Shown here: positions 44,377 to 52,874 of the stretch, one piece after another
Numbering within the stretch: the first letter of the stretch is position 1
How the letters are laid out: each line of letters opens with the position of its first letter
Assembly: GCA_963774765.1 (NCBI GenBank)
Contig: CAVZGP010000020.1
Coordinates: 62,001 to 126,000, forward strand
Direction: 5' to 3'
Origin: Sva-07 sp963774765
Lineage (GTDB): Bacteria > Actinomycetota > Acidimicrobiia > Acidimicrobiales > Ilumatobacteraceae
DNA: 64,000 bases
Notes under the pieces: generated by a model
The model's input: the letters and a program-made list of their open reading frames with translations, nothing else
What the model was told of the DNA's origin: nothing
The model's database searches: none
Position numbers and translations under genes: made by a program

Positions 44377-46439
44377 CAGAACGTCGACGACAAGGCGACC
44401 GGATGGACGAGCGGCACGCCGGCGCGACGCAGGAGGCGGCCGACTTCGGTCATGGTCCAGCCCGAGTCGACGAGGTCGTCGACGAGCAGGACCGGCGCAT
44501 CGAGGATCGAGCCGGTGACGGCGAACGCGCCGGTGACGTTGGCCTGTTGGTGCGCCGAGTTGCGCTGCTCCTTCTGGGTGGATCGCTCGGCGATGCGTTC
44601 GAGAACCGGGTGGAACGGCAGGCCGAGCCGGGCGGCGAGACGTTCGGCGAACTCTGGCACCAGCGTGGGACAGCGGGTCGACGGCACCGCGGTGACCCAC
44701 TCGGGAACGGGGCTCGGTGCCCAGTCGGCGATCAGGTCGGCGAGGGCCTCGACGAGACGGTCGTCGAAACGGCCGGCGGTGAACTTGCCGTCACGGACGA
44801 CCTGACCCCAGCCGGCGTCACCCCACATCGCGAGGGCACGACCGTCGGCGATCTGTTGTTCGGTGGGGATCTTCTTGCGGCCGCCGGTGTCGGCGTCGAG
44901 GTACATCTTCTTCGGGGTGATCCCGATCGGGCGGGTGAGCAGGAACCGCTCGGCCGCTGCCGCGAGTTCGACCGACGGTTGACGCACCGCTGTGTCACCG
45001 GTGCAGTTGTCGCAGATGCCGCAGTCGTCGGCCGCCGGGTCGTCGAGCAGATTGGCGATGAAGCGCATCCGGCACCCGGTGGTGTGGAAGTAGTCGACCA
45101 TCGCCTGCTGTTCGAGACGCCGCTCCATCGTCACCGCTTCGACGCGACTGGCCGGATACGTCCACGGGGCCAGCGTGCGCTGGTAGCTCGTGCCGGCGAC
45201 CCGTTCGAGCACACCGTCGACGTCGAGTTGCTTGACGACGAGTTCGAGCGTGCCGATCTTGACGTTGAGCTTGACCTGGATGCGCATCAGCGGGGCGGGC
45301 CCGTCGAACGAGTCGAACGCCTGGACGATGTCGTTGACGAGATGCTCCTCGGCGAACGCCTGCTCGATGAACCAGTCCTGGATCTGCTCGTCCTCCTGGC
45401 CGCGCAGCAGGATGCCGCGGCTGGTCTCGAGCGCGCGACCGGCGCGGCCGACCTGTTGGTAGTAGGCGACGGGCGAGCCGGGCGACTGGAAGTGGACGAC
45501 GAAGCTCAGGTCAGGCTTGTCGTAGCCCATCCCGAGGGCAGTGGTGGCGACGAGCGCCTTGATCTCGTTGGTCTGCAACTTGCGTTCGGCCTCGATGCGA
45601 GCCTCGTTGTCGAGCGAACCGAAGTAGGCCTCGACCTCGATGCCCTGCGAGGTGAGCCACGCCGCGACGTTCTCGACGTCGCGCACCGTGAGGCAGTAGA
45701 CGATGCCGGAGCCGTCGAGTTCGGGGAGTGTGTCGGCGAGCCAGGCGAGGCGTTCGGCCTGACGGTCGAGCCGGATCGTGCTGAGCGCCAGGCCCTCACG
45801 TCGCAACGGACCGCGGAACGTGGTGAGCTCGGCACCGAGTTGGTCGGCGACGTCATTGACGACGCGGTCGTTGGCGGTGGCGGTACATCCGAGGATCGGC
45901 ACCGACGACCCGGCGAGGCGGTCGACGATGCGACCGATGCGGCGGTAGTCGGGGCGGAAGTCGTGACCCCAGTCGGAGATGCAGTGCACCTCGTCGATCA
46001 CGATCAGCCCGGGCCGGGCACCGACGATCGGCATGATCTTGTTGCCGAACTCGGGGTTGGCGAGCCGTTCGGGCGAGATCAGCAGGAGGTCGACCTCGTC
46101 GGCGCGCAGCTGGCGTTCGAGTTCGGTGACGGTGGTGGCCGACGCGCTGTTGATCGTCTCGCAGCGCAACCCGAGCCGACGCGCCGCGTCGATCTGGTTG
46201 CGCATGAGGGCCAGCAACGGCGAGATCAAGAGTGTCGGGCCGGCGCCCTGCGCGCGCAGGAGGTGGGTGGTGAGGAAGTAGACGGCGCTCTTGCCCCAGC
46301 CGGTGCGCTGCACCACGAGCACCCGCCCGCGGTCGTCGACGAGCGCCGAGATGGCATCACGCTGACCATCACGGAACTCAGCGTCGGGCCGACCAGTCAG
46401 CGTGCGGAGTGCTTCGAGCAGTGGGTCGGATTCCGACAT
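44376..46439 (-). CDS. RecQ family DNA helicase fused to a C-terminal phosphoribosyltransferase domain
   Basis: 687 aa from ATG 46439; the longer open frame upstream is antisense to another gene. Helicase motifs: Walker A RTGWGKS (Lys50), DEVHCISDWGHDFRPDY, VATTALGMGYDKPDL, QQVGRAGRA. A RecQ zinc site follows (CRMRF, then CGICDNC). The last ~150 residues end in a type-I PRTase fold with the PRPP-loop motif VLLVDDLVDSGWT. The combination of helicase, PRTase and a coupled DprA mirrors ComFA-ComFC-DprA of natural transformation. Confidence 0.9.
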   Translation of the reverse strand: MSESDPLLEALRTLTGRPDAEFRDGQRDAISALVDDRGRVLVVQRTGWGKSAVYFLTTHLLRAQGAGPTLLISPLLALMRNQIDAARRLGLRCETINSASATTVTELERQLRADEVDLLLISPERLANPEFGNKIMPIVGARPGLIVIDEVHCISDWGHDFRPDYRRIGRIVDRLAGSSVPILGCTATANDRVVNDVADQLGAELTTFRGPLRREGLALSTIRLDRQAERLAWLADTLPELDGSGIVYCLTVRDVENVAAWLTSQGIEVEAYFGSLDNEARIEAERKLQTNEIKALVATTALGMGYDKPDLSFVVHFQSPGSPVAYYQQVGRAGRALETSRGILLRGQEDEQIQDWFIEQAFAEEHLVNDIVQAFDSFDGPAPLMRIQVKLNVKIGTLELVVKQLDVDGVLERVAGTSYQRTLAPWTYPASRVEAVTMERRLEQQAMVDYFHTTGCRMRFIANLLDDPAADDCGICDNCTGDTAVRQPSVELAAAAERFLLTRPIGITPKKMYLDADTGGRKKIPTEQQIADGRALAMWGDAGWGQVVRDGKFTAGRFDDRLVEALADLIADWAPSPVPEWVTAVPSTRCPTLVPEFAERLAARLGLPFHPVLERIAERSTQKEQRNSAHQQANVTGAFAVTGSILDAPVLLVDDLVDSGWTMTEVGRLLRRAGVPLVHPVALSSTF

Positions 46440-46446
46440 GCACCCA

Positions 46447-46896
46447 TCATGGCGGAGGTGGCACCTGAAGCCGATAGCCGTCGCCAATATCAGCAATTGA
46501 GCCCAGCGGAACGGGATCTGATCGGTCGCCTCGCTCGCCGACCGGCGCACCTGCAACCGAGTCGCCCGAAGTTGGCGCCTCCGTGGTGGCAGGTGCCTCG
46601 GTGGTGGCAGGTGCTTCAGCCTCGACAGGCTCCGTGGCGGACGTGGTGTCCTCGGGCGATTCCTCGGCAGGCTCCGTCTCGCTTGGAGCCTCGGTGCTGG
46701 TGGGTCCGTCGGTTTCGGCAGTGGAGTCCTCGGCAGGATCGTCCTCGCCGCCCCCGGCAATCGCCGCAATCACGCCTATGACGAGAACAACGCCAATGGC
46801 GATCACCCACCAACGCTTCCACCACGCCTTGCCCACCTTCGCCTCTGACGGTTGAGGAGGAATCGGTGGTGGGAGTGTCGCTCCGCTCTCAGACAT
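46447..46896 (-). CDS. membrane-anchored acidic Thr/Pro-rich protein, probably C-terminally truncated
   Basis: 149 aa. A Pro-rich cytosolic start, one membrane helix (about 30-50) and a long Thr/Glu/Ala-rich linker, then SDPVPLGSIADIGDGYRLQV, which looks like the first strands of a DUF4352-type extracellular domain that is then cut off. Seven nt separate its stop from the helicase start. The rest of the domain appears deleted; the function of the remaining piece is unknown. Confidence 0.6.
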   Translation of the reverse strand: MSESGATLPPPIPPQPSEAKVGKAWWKRWWVIAIGVVLVIGVIAAIAGGGEDDPAEDSTAETDGPTSTEAPSETEPAEESPEDTTSATEPVEAEAPATTEAPATTEAPTSGDSVAGAPVGERGDRSDPVPLGSIADIGDGYRLQVPPPP

Positions 46897-47225
46897 GGGG
46901 CGAGAATCTAGCTTGTGGCTCTGAGGAACTCGTCAATCACCACCGCGCACACCGCACGGCACGCTGCGCTGCCGCGCGCCACGGGGATCCAGTCCATCGA
47001 GTGCGGAGAACCGAGGCGCCGAACGCATCGGTGTTGGTGACGTTGGATCGCTCTTTGTGTCCGTGCAACATCGAACTCCTCGATGCCGGCGTCGCATCGG
47101 CGGCCGTGCATCCGAGGGGTGTCGCGGAGTTGGCCGGCCGACGCACTTCCCGCTGAGCCCCCCGGGTCACTACCGTCGGACACGTGACGCTGTCGACGCC
47201 TTCCGGCGAGACTCGAAAGGACTCG
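46897..47225. other. 329-bp gap without a supported gene
   Basis: No open frame here shows a recognisable family. The plus-strand frame ending at 47156 contains VLVTLDRSLCPCNIELLDAG, which reads like protein but lacks a plausible start and neighbours, so I leave it uncalled. The right end must hold the promoter of the phosphate transporter operon. Confidence 0.5.
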
Positions 47226-48329
47226 ATGCCCACCGCGGTGCGAGCCGTGCTCGTCGGTGGATTCATCTACCTGTTCCTGATCGGCGTGTCCGCGCTCGAA
47301 GAGGGCATCAAGGTGATGGGCCAGGACACCCAGGAGCAGCTGTTCTCCAGCGTCTCCAACCCCATCGCCGGGTTGTGCATCGGTATTCTCGGCACTGTCC
47401 TCGTGCAGTCGTCGTCAGCGTCCACGTCGGTGATCGTGGGTTTGGTCGCCTCCGGGGCGATCACCATCGAGATGGCGGTGCCGATGATCATGGGCGCCAA
47501 CATCGGCACGACCGTGACGAACACGCTCGTCTCGCTCGGCAGCGCCCGTCGTTCCGACGAGTTCCGTCGCGCCTTCGCCACCGCGACCGTGCATGACTTC
47601 TTCAATGTCTTCGCCGTCGCCATCCTGCTCCCGATCGAGCTGCTGACCGGGGTGCTCTCGAACGCTGCCGGCTGGCTCAGCGAGAAGCTCGTCGGGTCGT
47701 CCGGATCGGAGTGGAAGAGCCCGATCAAGGAGTGGGTGAAGACGCCGGTCGGTTGGATCGAGGACATCGAGTCGTCGCTCGGCCTCAACGGAACGGCGCT
47801 GGGTGTGGTGATGGTGGTCACCGGTCTGGTGCTCATCATCGTGTCGCTCGGGCTGATCACGAAGAACATGCGCAAGCTGATCGCCGACCGCGTCGAGCGG
47901 TCGATGAACTCGGTGTTGTCGAAGGGCAGCGGCTCGATCGCCATGCTGCTCGGCATGGTGATCACGATGCTGGTGCAGTCGTCGAGCATCACCACGTCGA
48001 TCCTGATTCCGATGTCGGCAGCGGGCGTGTTGAGCATCCGCAACGCCTACCCGGTCACGCTCGGCGCCAACGTCGGCACCACCATCACCGCGCTACTCGC
48101 CGCGCTGGCGTCGTCGAGCCCCGACGCCCTCACGATCGCGCTGGTGCACACGCTGTTCAACGTGTCGGGCATCCTGATCCTCTACGTCCCGCGTTTCATC
48201 CGAGGCGCACCGATCTACTGTGCCGAATGGTTGGCCCGCGTCGCCGCGACACGACCGGTGTGGGCCGTTGTGTATGTGCTGGGGGCATTCATCGTGCTCC
48301 CACTGGTTGGTTTCGGCCTTGCTCGATGA
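47226..48329 (+). CDS. Na+/phosphate cotransporter family protein (NptA/PNaS type)
   Basis: 367 aa from ATG 47226, favoured over GTG 47184 because of AAAGGA 5-6 nt upstream. Two inverted repeats each carry the family signature QSSS (VLVQSSSASTSVIVG and MLVQSSSITTSILIP) flanked by GANIGTTVTN and GANVGTTITA, the Na/phosphate-binding elements. Imports phosphate with sodium. The PhoU-like gene downstream is a common partner. Confidence 0.92.
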   Translation: MPTAVRAVLVGGFIYLFLIGVSALEEGIKVMGQDTQEQLFSSVSNPIAGLCIGILGTVLVQSSSASTSVIVGLVASGAITIEMAVPMIMGANIGTTVTNTLVSLGSARRSDEFRRAFATATVHDFFNVFAVAILLPIELLTGVLSNAAGWLSEKLVGSSGSEWKSPIKEWVKTPVGWIEDIESSLGLNGTALGVVMVVTGLVLIIVSLGLITKNMRKLIADRVERSMNSVLSKGSGSIAMLLGMVITMLVQSSSITTSILIPMSAAGVLSIRNAYPVTLGANVGTTITALLAALASSSPDALTIALVHTLFNVSGILILYVPRFIRGAPIYCAEWLARVAATRPVWAVVYVLGAFIVLPLVGFGLAR

Positions 48330-48366
48330 GCAGGAACGTTTTCGGTGACGAGAGAGGAGTCTGAAG

Positions 48367-49032
48367 ATGGTGTTGTCGTTCTTCCGCAAGGGCCCGAGAG
48401 GCCTGGAGCATTCGGTGTCACGAGCGGTCGGGATGCTCGGCGACGCTCGCCACTCGTACGACCTGGCCACCCTTGCGCTGTTGACCCACACGGACGCGTC
48501 AGCCGTCGATGCCGACATCCGGGCCACCGACGAGCGGATGAACCGGACCGAGATCGAGCTGCGCTCCGAACTCGTCGTCCACATCAGCGTGCAGGGGACG
48601 ATGGACCTCGGATCGGTGCTCGGGCTCATCCTGCTGATCAACAGAATCGAGCGGATCGGCGACCAGGCCAAGAACGTGCTCGACCTCGCCGAATCGGGCG
48701 CCATGCTCGCCGATCAACCCGACACCGAGACACTGCTCGCGGAACGCGCCGAGATCTCGGCGCTGTTCGGCGAGGTGGCAGCGCTGATGGTCGAGCACGA
48801 CGACGCCCGCTTCGCCGAGTTGACCCGGCGCTGCGAAGAGCTGCAGGCGTTGCACCAGGAAAAGATCCTCGGCTACGTGCACTCCGACGAGCCCGGCCAT
48901 CAGGTCGTGCCGCGGGCGATCTACTACCGCTACCTCAATCGGATCGTCGCCAACCTGCTCGGCATCGCCCGAGCGGGAACCGAGCCGCTGGTCCTCGAGC
49001 CAGGGGCCGCGGTGACCGACCTCGACGAGTAG
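48367..49032 (+). CDS. PhoU domain protein
   Basis: 221 aa all-helical protein. The two PhoU three-helix units are recognisable by RATDERMNRTEIELRSELVV and INRIERIGDQAKNVLDLAE, the metal-binding E-RI-D motif of PhoU. GAGGAG precedes the ATG. In NptA-linked form PhoU tunes phosphate uptake. Forms an operon with the Na/Pi transporter 37 bp upstream. Confidence 0.85.
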   Translation: MVLSFFRKGPRGLEHSVSRAVGMLGDARHSYDLATLALLTHTDASAVDADIRATDERMNRTEIELRSELVVHISVQGTMDLGSVLGLILLINRIERIGDQAKNVLDLAESGAMLADQPDTETLLAERAEISALFGEVAALMVEHDDARFAELTRRCEELQALHQEKILGYVHSDEPGHQVVPRAIYYRYLNRIVANLLGIARAGTEPLVLEPGAAVTDLDE

Positions 49033-49035
49033 CGC

Positions 49036-49197
49036 TCAGAGTTGCGCGGCGAGACGCCGGCGCTTCGCCTGGTACTCGGCTTCGGTGATGGTGCCATCGA
49101 GGCGCAACGCGGCGACGGCCCGAAGCAGCTCCTGCACTTCGAGCGCGCGCAAGGCCGATCGGTCGGCAGTGTCCGAGATCGAGGCGAGTGCGAGCAC
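49036..49197 (-). CDS. SHOCT-domain miniprotein
   Basis: 53 aa from GTG 49197 with a GAGG ribosome site 6 nt upstream. The C-terminal 30 residues, LRAVAALRLDGTITEAEYQA followed by KRRRL, are a SHOCT motif (short C-terminal domain, often binding or oligomerising). Normally SHOCT is attached to a larger membrane protein; here the frame begins with MLALASISDTADRSAL and contains no other domain, so it is a lone SHOCT or a remnant. Convergent with the PhoU gene, 3 bp apart. Confidence 0.7.
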   Translation of the reverse strand: MLALASISDTADRSALRALEVQELLRAVAALRLDGTITEAEYQAKRRRLAAQL

Positions 49198-49241
49198 GAT
49201 TCCTCATCGACGCCGAGCGGCCTGAACTTGACGCACAATCC

Positions 49242-49290
49242 GTTCTCGTGAACTCGTGCGGGAACTATTCCCGCACGAGTTCACGAGAAC
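49242..49290. repeat. perfect 23-bp-arm hairpin
   Basis: Arms 49242-49264 and 49268-49290 pair without mismatch around a 3-nt loop (CTA). The arm reads GTTCTCGTGAACTCGTGCGG and continues GAA. It is not related by sequence to family A or B palindromes. Located between the SHOCT gene and the cysteine-rich gene. Terminator or structured RNA is possible. Confidence 0.85.
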
Positions 49291-49376
49291 TGCGCGACCA
49301 TCTCGGCATCGAGCCCGCGACGAGGTCAGCTTCTGGCGTGGCCGCGACCACATGGCAATCCGACCGGCGAGGCGGG

Positions 49377-49847
49377 TCAGGTGCTCGTGCGGCTCGCCAC
49401 GCAGATTGAGATGTCGCACTCGGCGGACTTGCAGGGGCGGCGCGCCCGGTGGCGCCGGGCGCGTTCCTGCGCGAAGCCCTCGACGCACACCTTGCTGACG
49501 CAGGTCTCGAACCCGCACGGCAGTCCAGCTCGATGCTTCTCCGCCTGTCGACGAAGCGCGGCGGTGGCATCGTCCGCTGACTCGTCGGTGCCCTGCCGGA
49601 CCGGCGCGAGATCCACCGGGTCGGCGTGTCGGGCTTCGACGCAGGCCGGCACCGAGCAGTTGTGCCGACCGCACGGCACACCCTTCGCATGCGCCTGCGT
49701 TTGGGCGTCGGCCTTGCGTTGAGCCTTCTTCAACCGCCGTTTCTCGCGCAACGGCGCGCAGACCTTGCAGCCACGGACCTTGCAGATCCTGCCGCGCGAG
49801 TGGGCGGTCACCTGCTCTTGCTTGGGCGTGACGGGGGGCTCGACCAT
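49377..49847 (-). CDS. cysteine-rich protein with four three-cysteine repeats, unknown function
   Basis: 156 aa, basic, no signal peptide or membrane helix. Twelve cysteines form four triplets: Cys22/27/30 (C-x4-C-x2-C), then 59/64/69, 111/116/121 and 139/144/149, each C-x4-C-x4-C and usually followed by Val. The regular pattern argues that this strand is the coding one and that each triplet binds metal, probably zinc. Between repeats the chain is Arg/Lys/Gln-rich. I do not recognise a family. It lies 29 bp downstream of the tyrosine phosphatase in the same direction. Confidence 0.7.
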   Translation of the reverse strand: MVEPPVTPKQEQVTAHSRGRICKVRGCKVCAPLREKRRLKKAQRKADAQTQAHAKGVPCGRHNCSVPACVEARHADPVDLAPVRQGTDESADDATAALRRQAEKHRAGLPCGFETCVSKVCVEGFAQERARRHRARRPCKSAECDISICVASRTST

Positions 49848-49876
49848 CGTGAGTCCGAGTATCGCCGCGTCGACGC

Positions 49877-50419
49877 TCAGTCCCTCTCCGTTGGCGATTC
49901 GTCACCGGCATCATGAACGGCATCACCGACGAGGTGTTCGTGGAGGTGGCGCACGAGTTCGAGTTGCGCACCGACTTCGGGGCCGGCGGCGGGGCGATGG
50001 CGGCGCACGTGGTCGAGCGCCTCGTCGAGCGGGACCGCCAACGACACCAGCATCGCGACCGCCACCGTGCCTGCGCGGCCGATGCCGGCCGCGCAGTGCA
50101 CGATCAACCGCTCGCCCGCCACGACCCGATCGACGAGCCCGGTCAACACCGGCTCGAACTCATCGAGCGTCGGCGCGTGCAGATCGGGGATCGGATGCCA
50201 CACCACACGCGACGTCGGCTGCGCTCGTAGCCACGCCACGTACGCCGGGTAACGGTCGGCGAGTTCGTGCTCCTGGTTGAGACACACCACCCCGTCGGCG
50301 CAGACCCGCGTCATCAATCCCTCGGGGTCGGGACCGATCGCGTGTTTGCCGCACAACCACAACCGACCTTGTACCGAATCCGGCAGCGGGATCTCGTGGA
50401 TGCCACCGTCGAGATTCAT
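49877..50419 (-). CDS. dual-specificity/tyrosine phosphatase family protein
   Basis: 180 aa from ATG 50419. The P-loop signature is HCAAGIGRAGT (HCx5RT) near residue 110, and the general-acid loop is in WHPIPDLHAPTLDEF. Cysteine-based phosphoester hydrolysis of phosphoproteins or phosphoinositides. A normal length for the atypical DSP group. Upstream partner of the 12-cysteine gene and near the palindrome copy at 50464. Confidence 0.85.
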   Translation of the reverse strand: MNLDGGIHEIPLPDSVQGRLWLCGKHAIGPDPEGLMTRVCADGVVCLNQEHELADRYPAYVAWLRAQPTSRVVWHPIPDLHAPTLDEFEPVLTGLVDRVVAGERLIVHCAAGIGRAGTVAVAMLVSLAVPLDEALDHVRRHRPAAGPEVGAQLELVRHLHEHLVGDAVHDAGDESPTERD

Positions 50420-50463
50420 CACCTGCAGCGTGGCGCGGCGACGACATCACACGCAACCCGCAG

Positions 50464-50498
50464 GAATTTCACCAGGGGTCTGACCCCTGGTGAAATTC
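50464..50498. repeat. palindrome, family A copy 3
   Basis: 17-nt perfect arms around one central base, with the CACCAGGGGTC core of the copies at 1931 and 17953. It lies between the phosphatase (read leftward) and the LLM gene (read rightward), i.e. in a divergent promoter region, so it cannot be a terminator for either. Confidence 0.9.
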
Positions 50499-50571
50499 GC
50501 TCGGTGCGAGGGTGGCGGGGCGGACACGAGAAGATGAGCGCCACAGACCAGCGAACGAGGAGTGTTCACAG

Positions 50572-51489
50572 ATGAGAATCGGACTGACAGGTGGCGGACG
50601 CGACACCGATGCGGTGATCCGTCAGGCGCAACAGGCCGAGGACGACGGCTTCTCGAGCTTGTGGTATCCCGGTGCCGTGCTCGGCGACCCGCTCGCGGCG
50701 ATCGCTCTCGCCGGACGGGCCACGTCCACGATCGAGTTCGGCACGGCCGTGGTCCAGTCGTACACCTGCCATCCGGTATTGCAGGCGAACCGGTTCGCAT
50801 CGGTCGCCGCCGCGATCGGCACCGCCGGGCGACTGACGCTCGGCGTCGGTCCGTCGCACGACGTGGCGATGCAGCCGATCGGTTTCGACTACGAGACTCC
50901 GGGGCGCCACACCGACGAATACATCCAGATCCTTGCGGCGCTGCTGCGTGGCGAGACCGTCAACGTGTCGGGCGACGAGTACACGGTCGTGTCAGGTCCG
51001 CCGGCCCTGATCGACGGCGAACCGATCCCCGTCGTGGTGAGCGCACTCGGCCCGCACCTGCTGCGCGTCGCCGGCGAACACGGCGACGGCACCATCCTCT
51101 GGATGGCCAACGCCAAGGCGATCGCGGATCACGTCTCACCCCGCATCACCACAGCTGCAACCGCCGCCGGCCGACCTGCGCCGCGCGTCGTCGCCGGATT
51201 GCCGGTCGCCGTGCACGACGACGTCGCCGAGGCCCGCGAGACGGCGGCGCGTGAGTTCTTCGCGTACGGGACCCTGCCGAACTACCAGCGGATCCTCGCC
51301 CACGGCGGCATCTCGTCGCCGGGCGATGCGGCGATCGTCGGCGACGAGGCAAGCGTCGCCGAACAGATCAACGCGCTGTTCGAAGCCGGAGCGACCGACT
51401 TCTGGGCCGCCCCGATGGCTGTCGGCGATGACCGGTCGGCCTCGAGGGCGCGCACCCGCGCGCTGCTCAAGGATCTGTCCGCGGCCTGA
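50572..51489 (+). CDS. LLM class F420-dependent oxidoreductase (TIGR03564-like)
   Basis: 305 aa from ATG 50572. Luciferase-like fold with GFSSLWYPGAVLGDPLAAIALA, EFGTAVVQSYTCHP and AGRLTLGVGPSH; the ALGPHLLRVAGEHGDGTILW stretch is typical of the MSMEG_4879-like group. F420-dependent hydride transfer, substrate unknown. Convergent with the Lrp gene. Confidence 0.9.
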   Translation: MRIGLTGGGRDTDAVIRQAQQAEDDGFSSLWYPGAVLGDPLAAIALAGRATSTIEFGTAVVQSYTCHPVLQANRFASVAAAIGTAGRLTLGVGPSHDVAMQPIGFDYETPGRHTDEYIQILAALLRGETVNVSGDEYTVVSGPPALIDGEPIPVVVSALGPHLLRVAGEHGDGTILWMANAKAIADHVSPRITTAATAAGRPAPRVVAGLPVAVHDDVAEARETAAREFFAYGTLPNYQRILAHGGISSPGDAAIVGDEASVAEQINALFEAGATDFWAAPMAVGDDRSASRARTRALLKDLSAA

Positions 51490-51497
51490 ACGCGGCG

Positions 51498-51974
51498 TCA
51501 CTCGGCGTCGACGTCGGCCAGCCCCCAGATCGGGGCGTCGCGCCGGTCGATCTCGTCGAGCAGCACGATCGTCTCGGCAGAACGCACGCCCTCGATCTGC
51601 TGGAGTTCCTGCAGGGCGACGTCGCGGAGGTGTTGCAACGAATCGGCTCGCACCAGGAGCACGAAGTCGAATCGTCCGGTGGCGACGCCCAGCCACTCGA
51701 CGCCGGGCAGCGCGACCAGGTCGGCTCGCAGGCTTCGCCACGAGCCCTGACGGACGTTGACCAGCATGAGTGCCGACACCGTCAGGCCCACCGCGGCGAG
51801 ATCGACGCGGGCCGAGAACCCGTCGATCACGCCTCGGTCGATCAGTCGATCGAGGCGCGAGTACGCCGTCGCACGCCCGATGCCGATGCGCTCAGCGAGC
51901 ATCGGTGCCGTCATCCGGCCGTCGAGGCGCAGCGAGTCGATCATCTGGCGATCGATGTCGTCGAGGTTGGTCAT
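51498..51974 (-). CDS. Lrp/AsnC family regulator (left flank of the Phe/Tyr cluster)
   Basis: 158 aa from ATG 51974. N-terminal HTH: LDDIDRQMIDSLRLDGRMTA then LAERIGIGRATAYSRLDRLI; C-terminal RAM ligand domain with GVEWLGVATGRFDFVLLVRA. Lrp proteins respond to amino acids, which fits its divergent position to phenylalanine hydroxylase. A paralogue flanks the other end of the cluster at 58158. Confidence 0.9.
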   Translation of the reverse strand: MTNLDDIDRQMIDSLRLDGRMTAPMLAERIGIGRATAYSRLDRLIDRGVIDGFSARVDLAAVGLTVSALMLVNVRQGSWRSLRADLVALPGVEWLGVATGRFDFVLLVRADSLQHLRDVALQELQQIEGVRSAETIVLLDEIDRRDAPIWGLADVDAE

Positions 51975-52070
51975 CGAACCAACGTATCGCTTGGCGCACA
52001 TCAGCCAGACGATCGTGTCGATTCGGGATCAGATCAACACCGATCGGGCGTCGAATGACACCATGGAGAG

Positions 52071-52874
52071 ATGAGCGAGGTGCTTCTCTCGGCTGCCCCT
52101 GCTGCCTACTGGCAGCGACGCGACGAGATCGCCCGGCTGGCGAGCGGCGATGCACCGATCGACATCGACTACACGGACGTCGAGCACGAGGTGTGGTCGA
52201 CCGTCGCCCGCACGCTCGGGCCGATCTGGGACCGTCACGCCTGCGCCGAGGTGCTCGCGGCGAAGCACCGCCTCGACCTCCCCAGCGATCGGGTCCCGCA
52301 ACTCGCCGAGGTCGACGCCGTACTGCGCCCGCTCACCGGCTTCGGCTACCGAGCGGTTGCGGGGATCCTGTCGGCCGACGAGTTCTTCGCCATCCTCGCC
52401 TCGCGCGCGTTCCCCTCGACGCAGTACGTGCGTTGGGAGGGTGCACCGCTGTACACCCCGGAGCCCGATGTGATCCACGAGGTGATGGGCCACGGCAACT
52501 GCCTGGCATGCCCGGAGATCGCCGAGTTGCACCGGTTGGCCGGTGCAGCGGCCGGCCGCGTCACCACGGAGCGGGCCCGCAAACTGATCGCTGACGTGTT
52601 CTGGTTCACCGTCGAGTTCGGGGTGGTCCGCGAGGGCACGTCCGTCCGCGCCTACGGCGCGGGACTGCTCAGCTCACCGGGCGAGTTGGAGTGGTTCGCC
52701 GACCACGCCGACATCCGGCCACTCGACGTCACCGAGATGGCCCGCACCGCGTACGACATCCATCACTACCAACCGGTGTTGTTCGCCGGCGACTCCCTGC
52801 AACACGTGCTCGATGTGGTCGGCGGGTTCTGGGACGGCATCAGCGACGAGTCCGCACTCACCGCGCCCAGGTGA
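52071..52874 (+). CDS. phhA: phenylalanine 4-monooxygenase
   Basis: 267 aa, bacterial monomeric aromatic amino acid hydroxylase. Iron ligands: His136 and His141 in IHEVMGH, Glu182 in WFTVEFG. The pterin-binding and closing motif AYGAGLLSS is present. Converts Phe to Tyr using tetrahydrobiopterin and O2. Divergent from Lrp; its 3' end overlaps hmgA by 17 nt on the opposite strand. No pterin recycling gene (PCD/DHPR) is seen nearby. Confidence 0.93.
   Translation: MSEVLLSAAPAAYWQRRDEIARLASGDAPIDIDYTDVEHEVWSTVARTLGPIWDRHACAEVLAAKHRLDLPSDRVPQLAEVDAVLRPLTGFGYRAVAGILSADEFFAILASRAFPSTQYVRWEGAPLYTPEPDVIHEVMGHGNCLACPEIAELHRLAGAAAGRVTTERARKLIADVFWFTVEFGVVREGTSVRAYGAGLLSSPGELEWFADHADIRPLDVTEMARTAYDIHHYQPVLFAGDSLQHVLDVVGGFWDGISDESALTAPR

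Noticed and set aside
44343..46781. 812-aa plus-strand open frame opposite recQ
   Set aside because: Antisense shadow without motifs; recQ motifs are complete on the minus strand.
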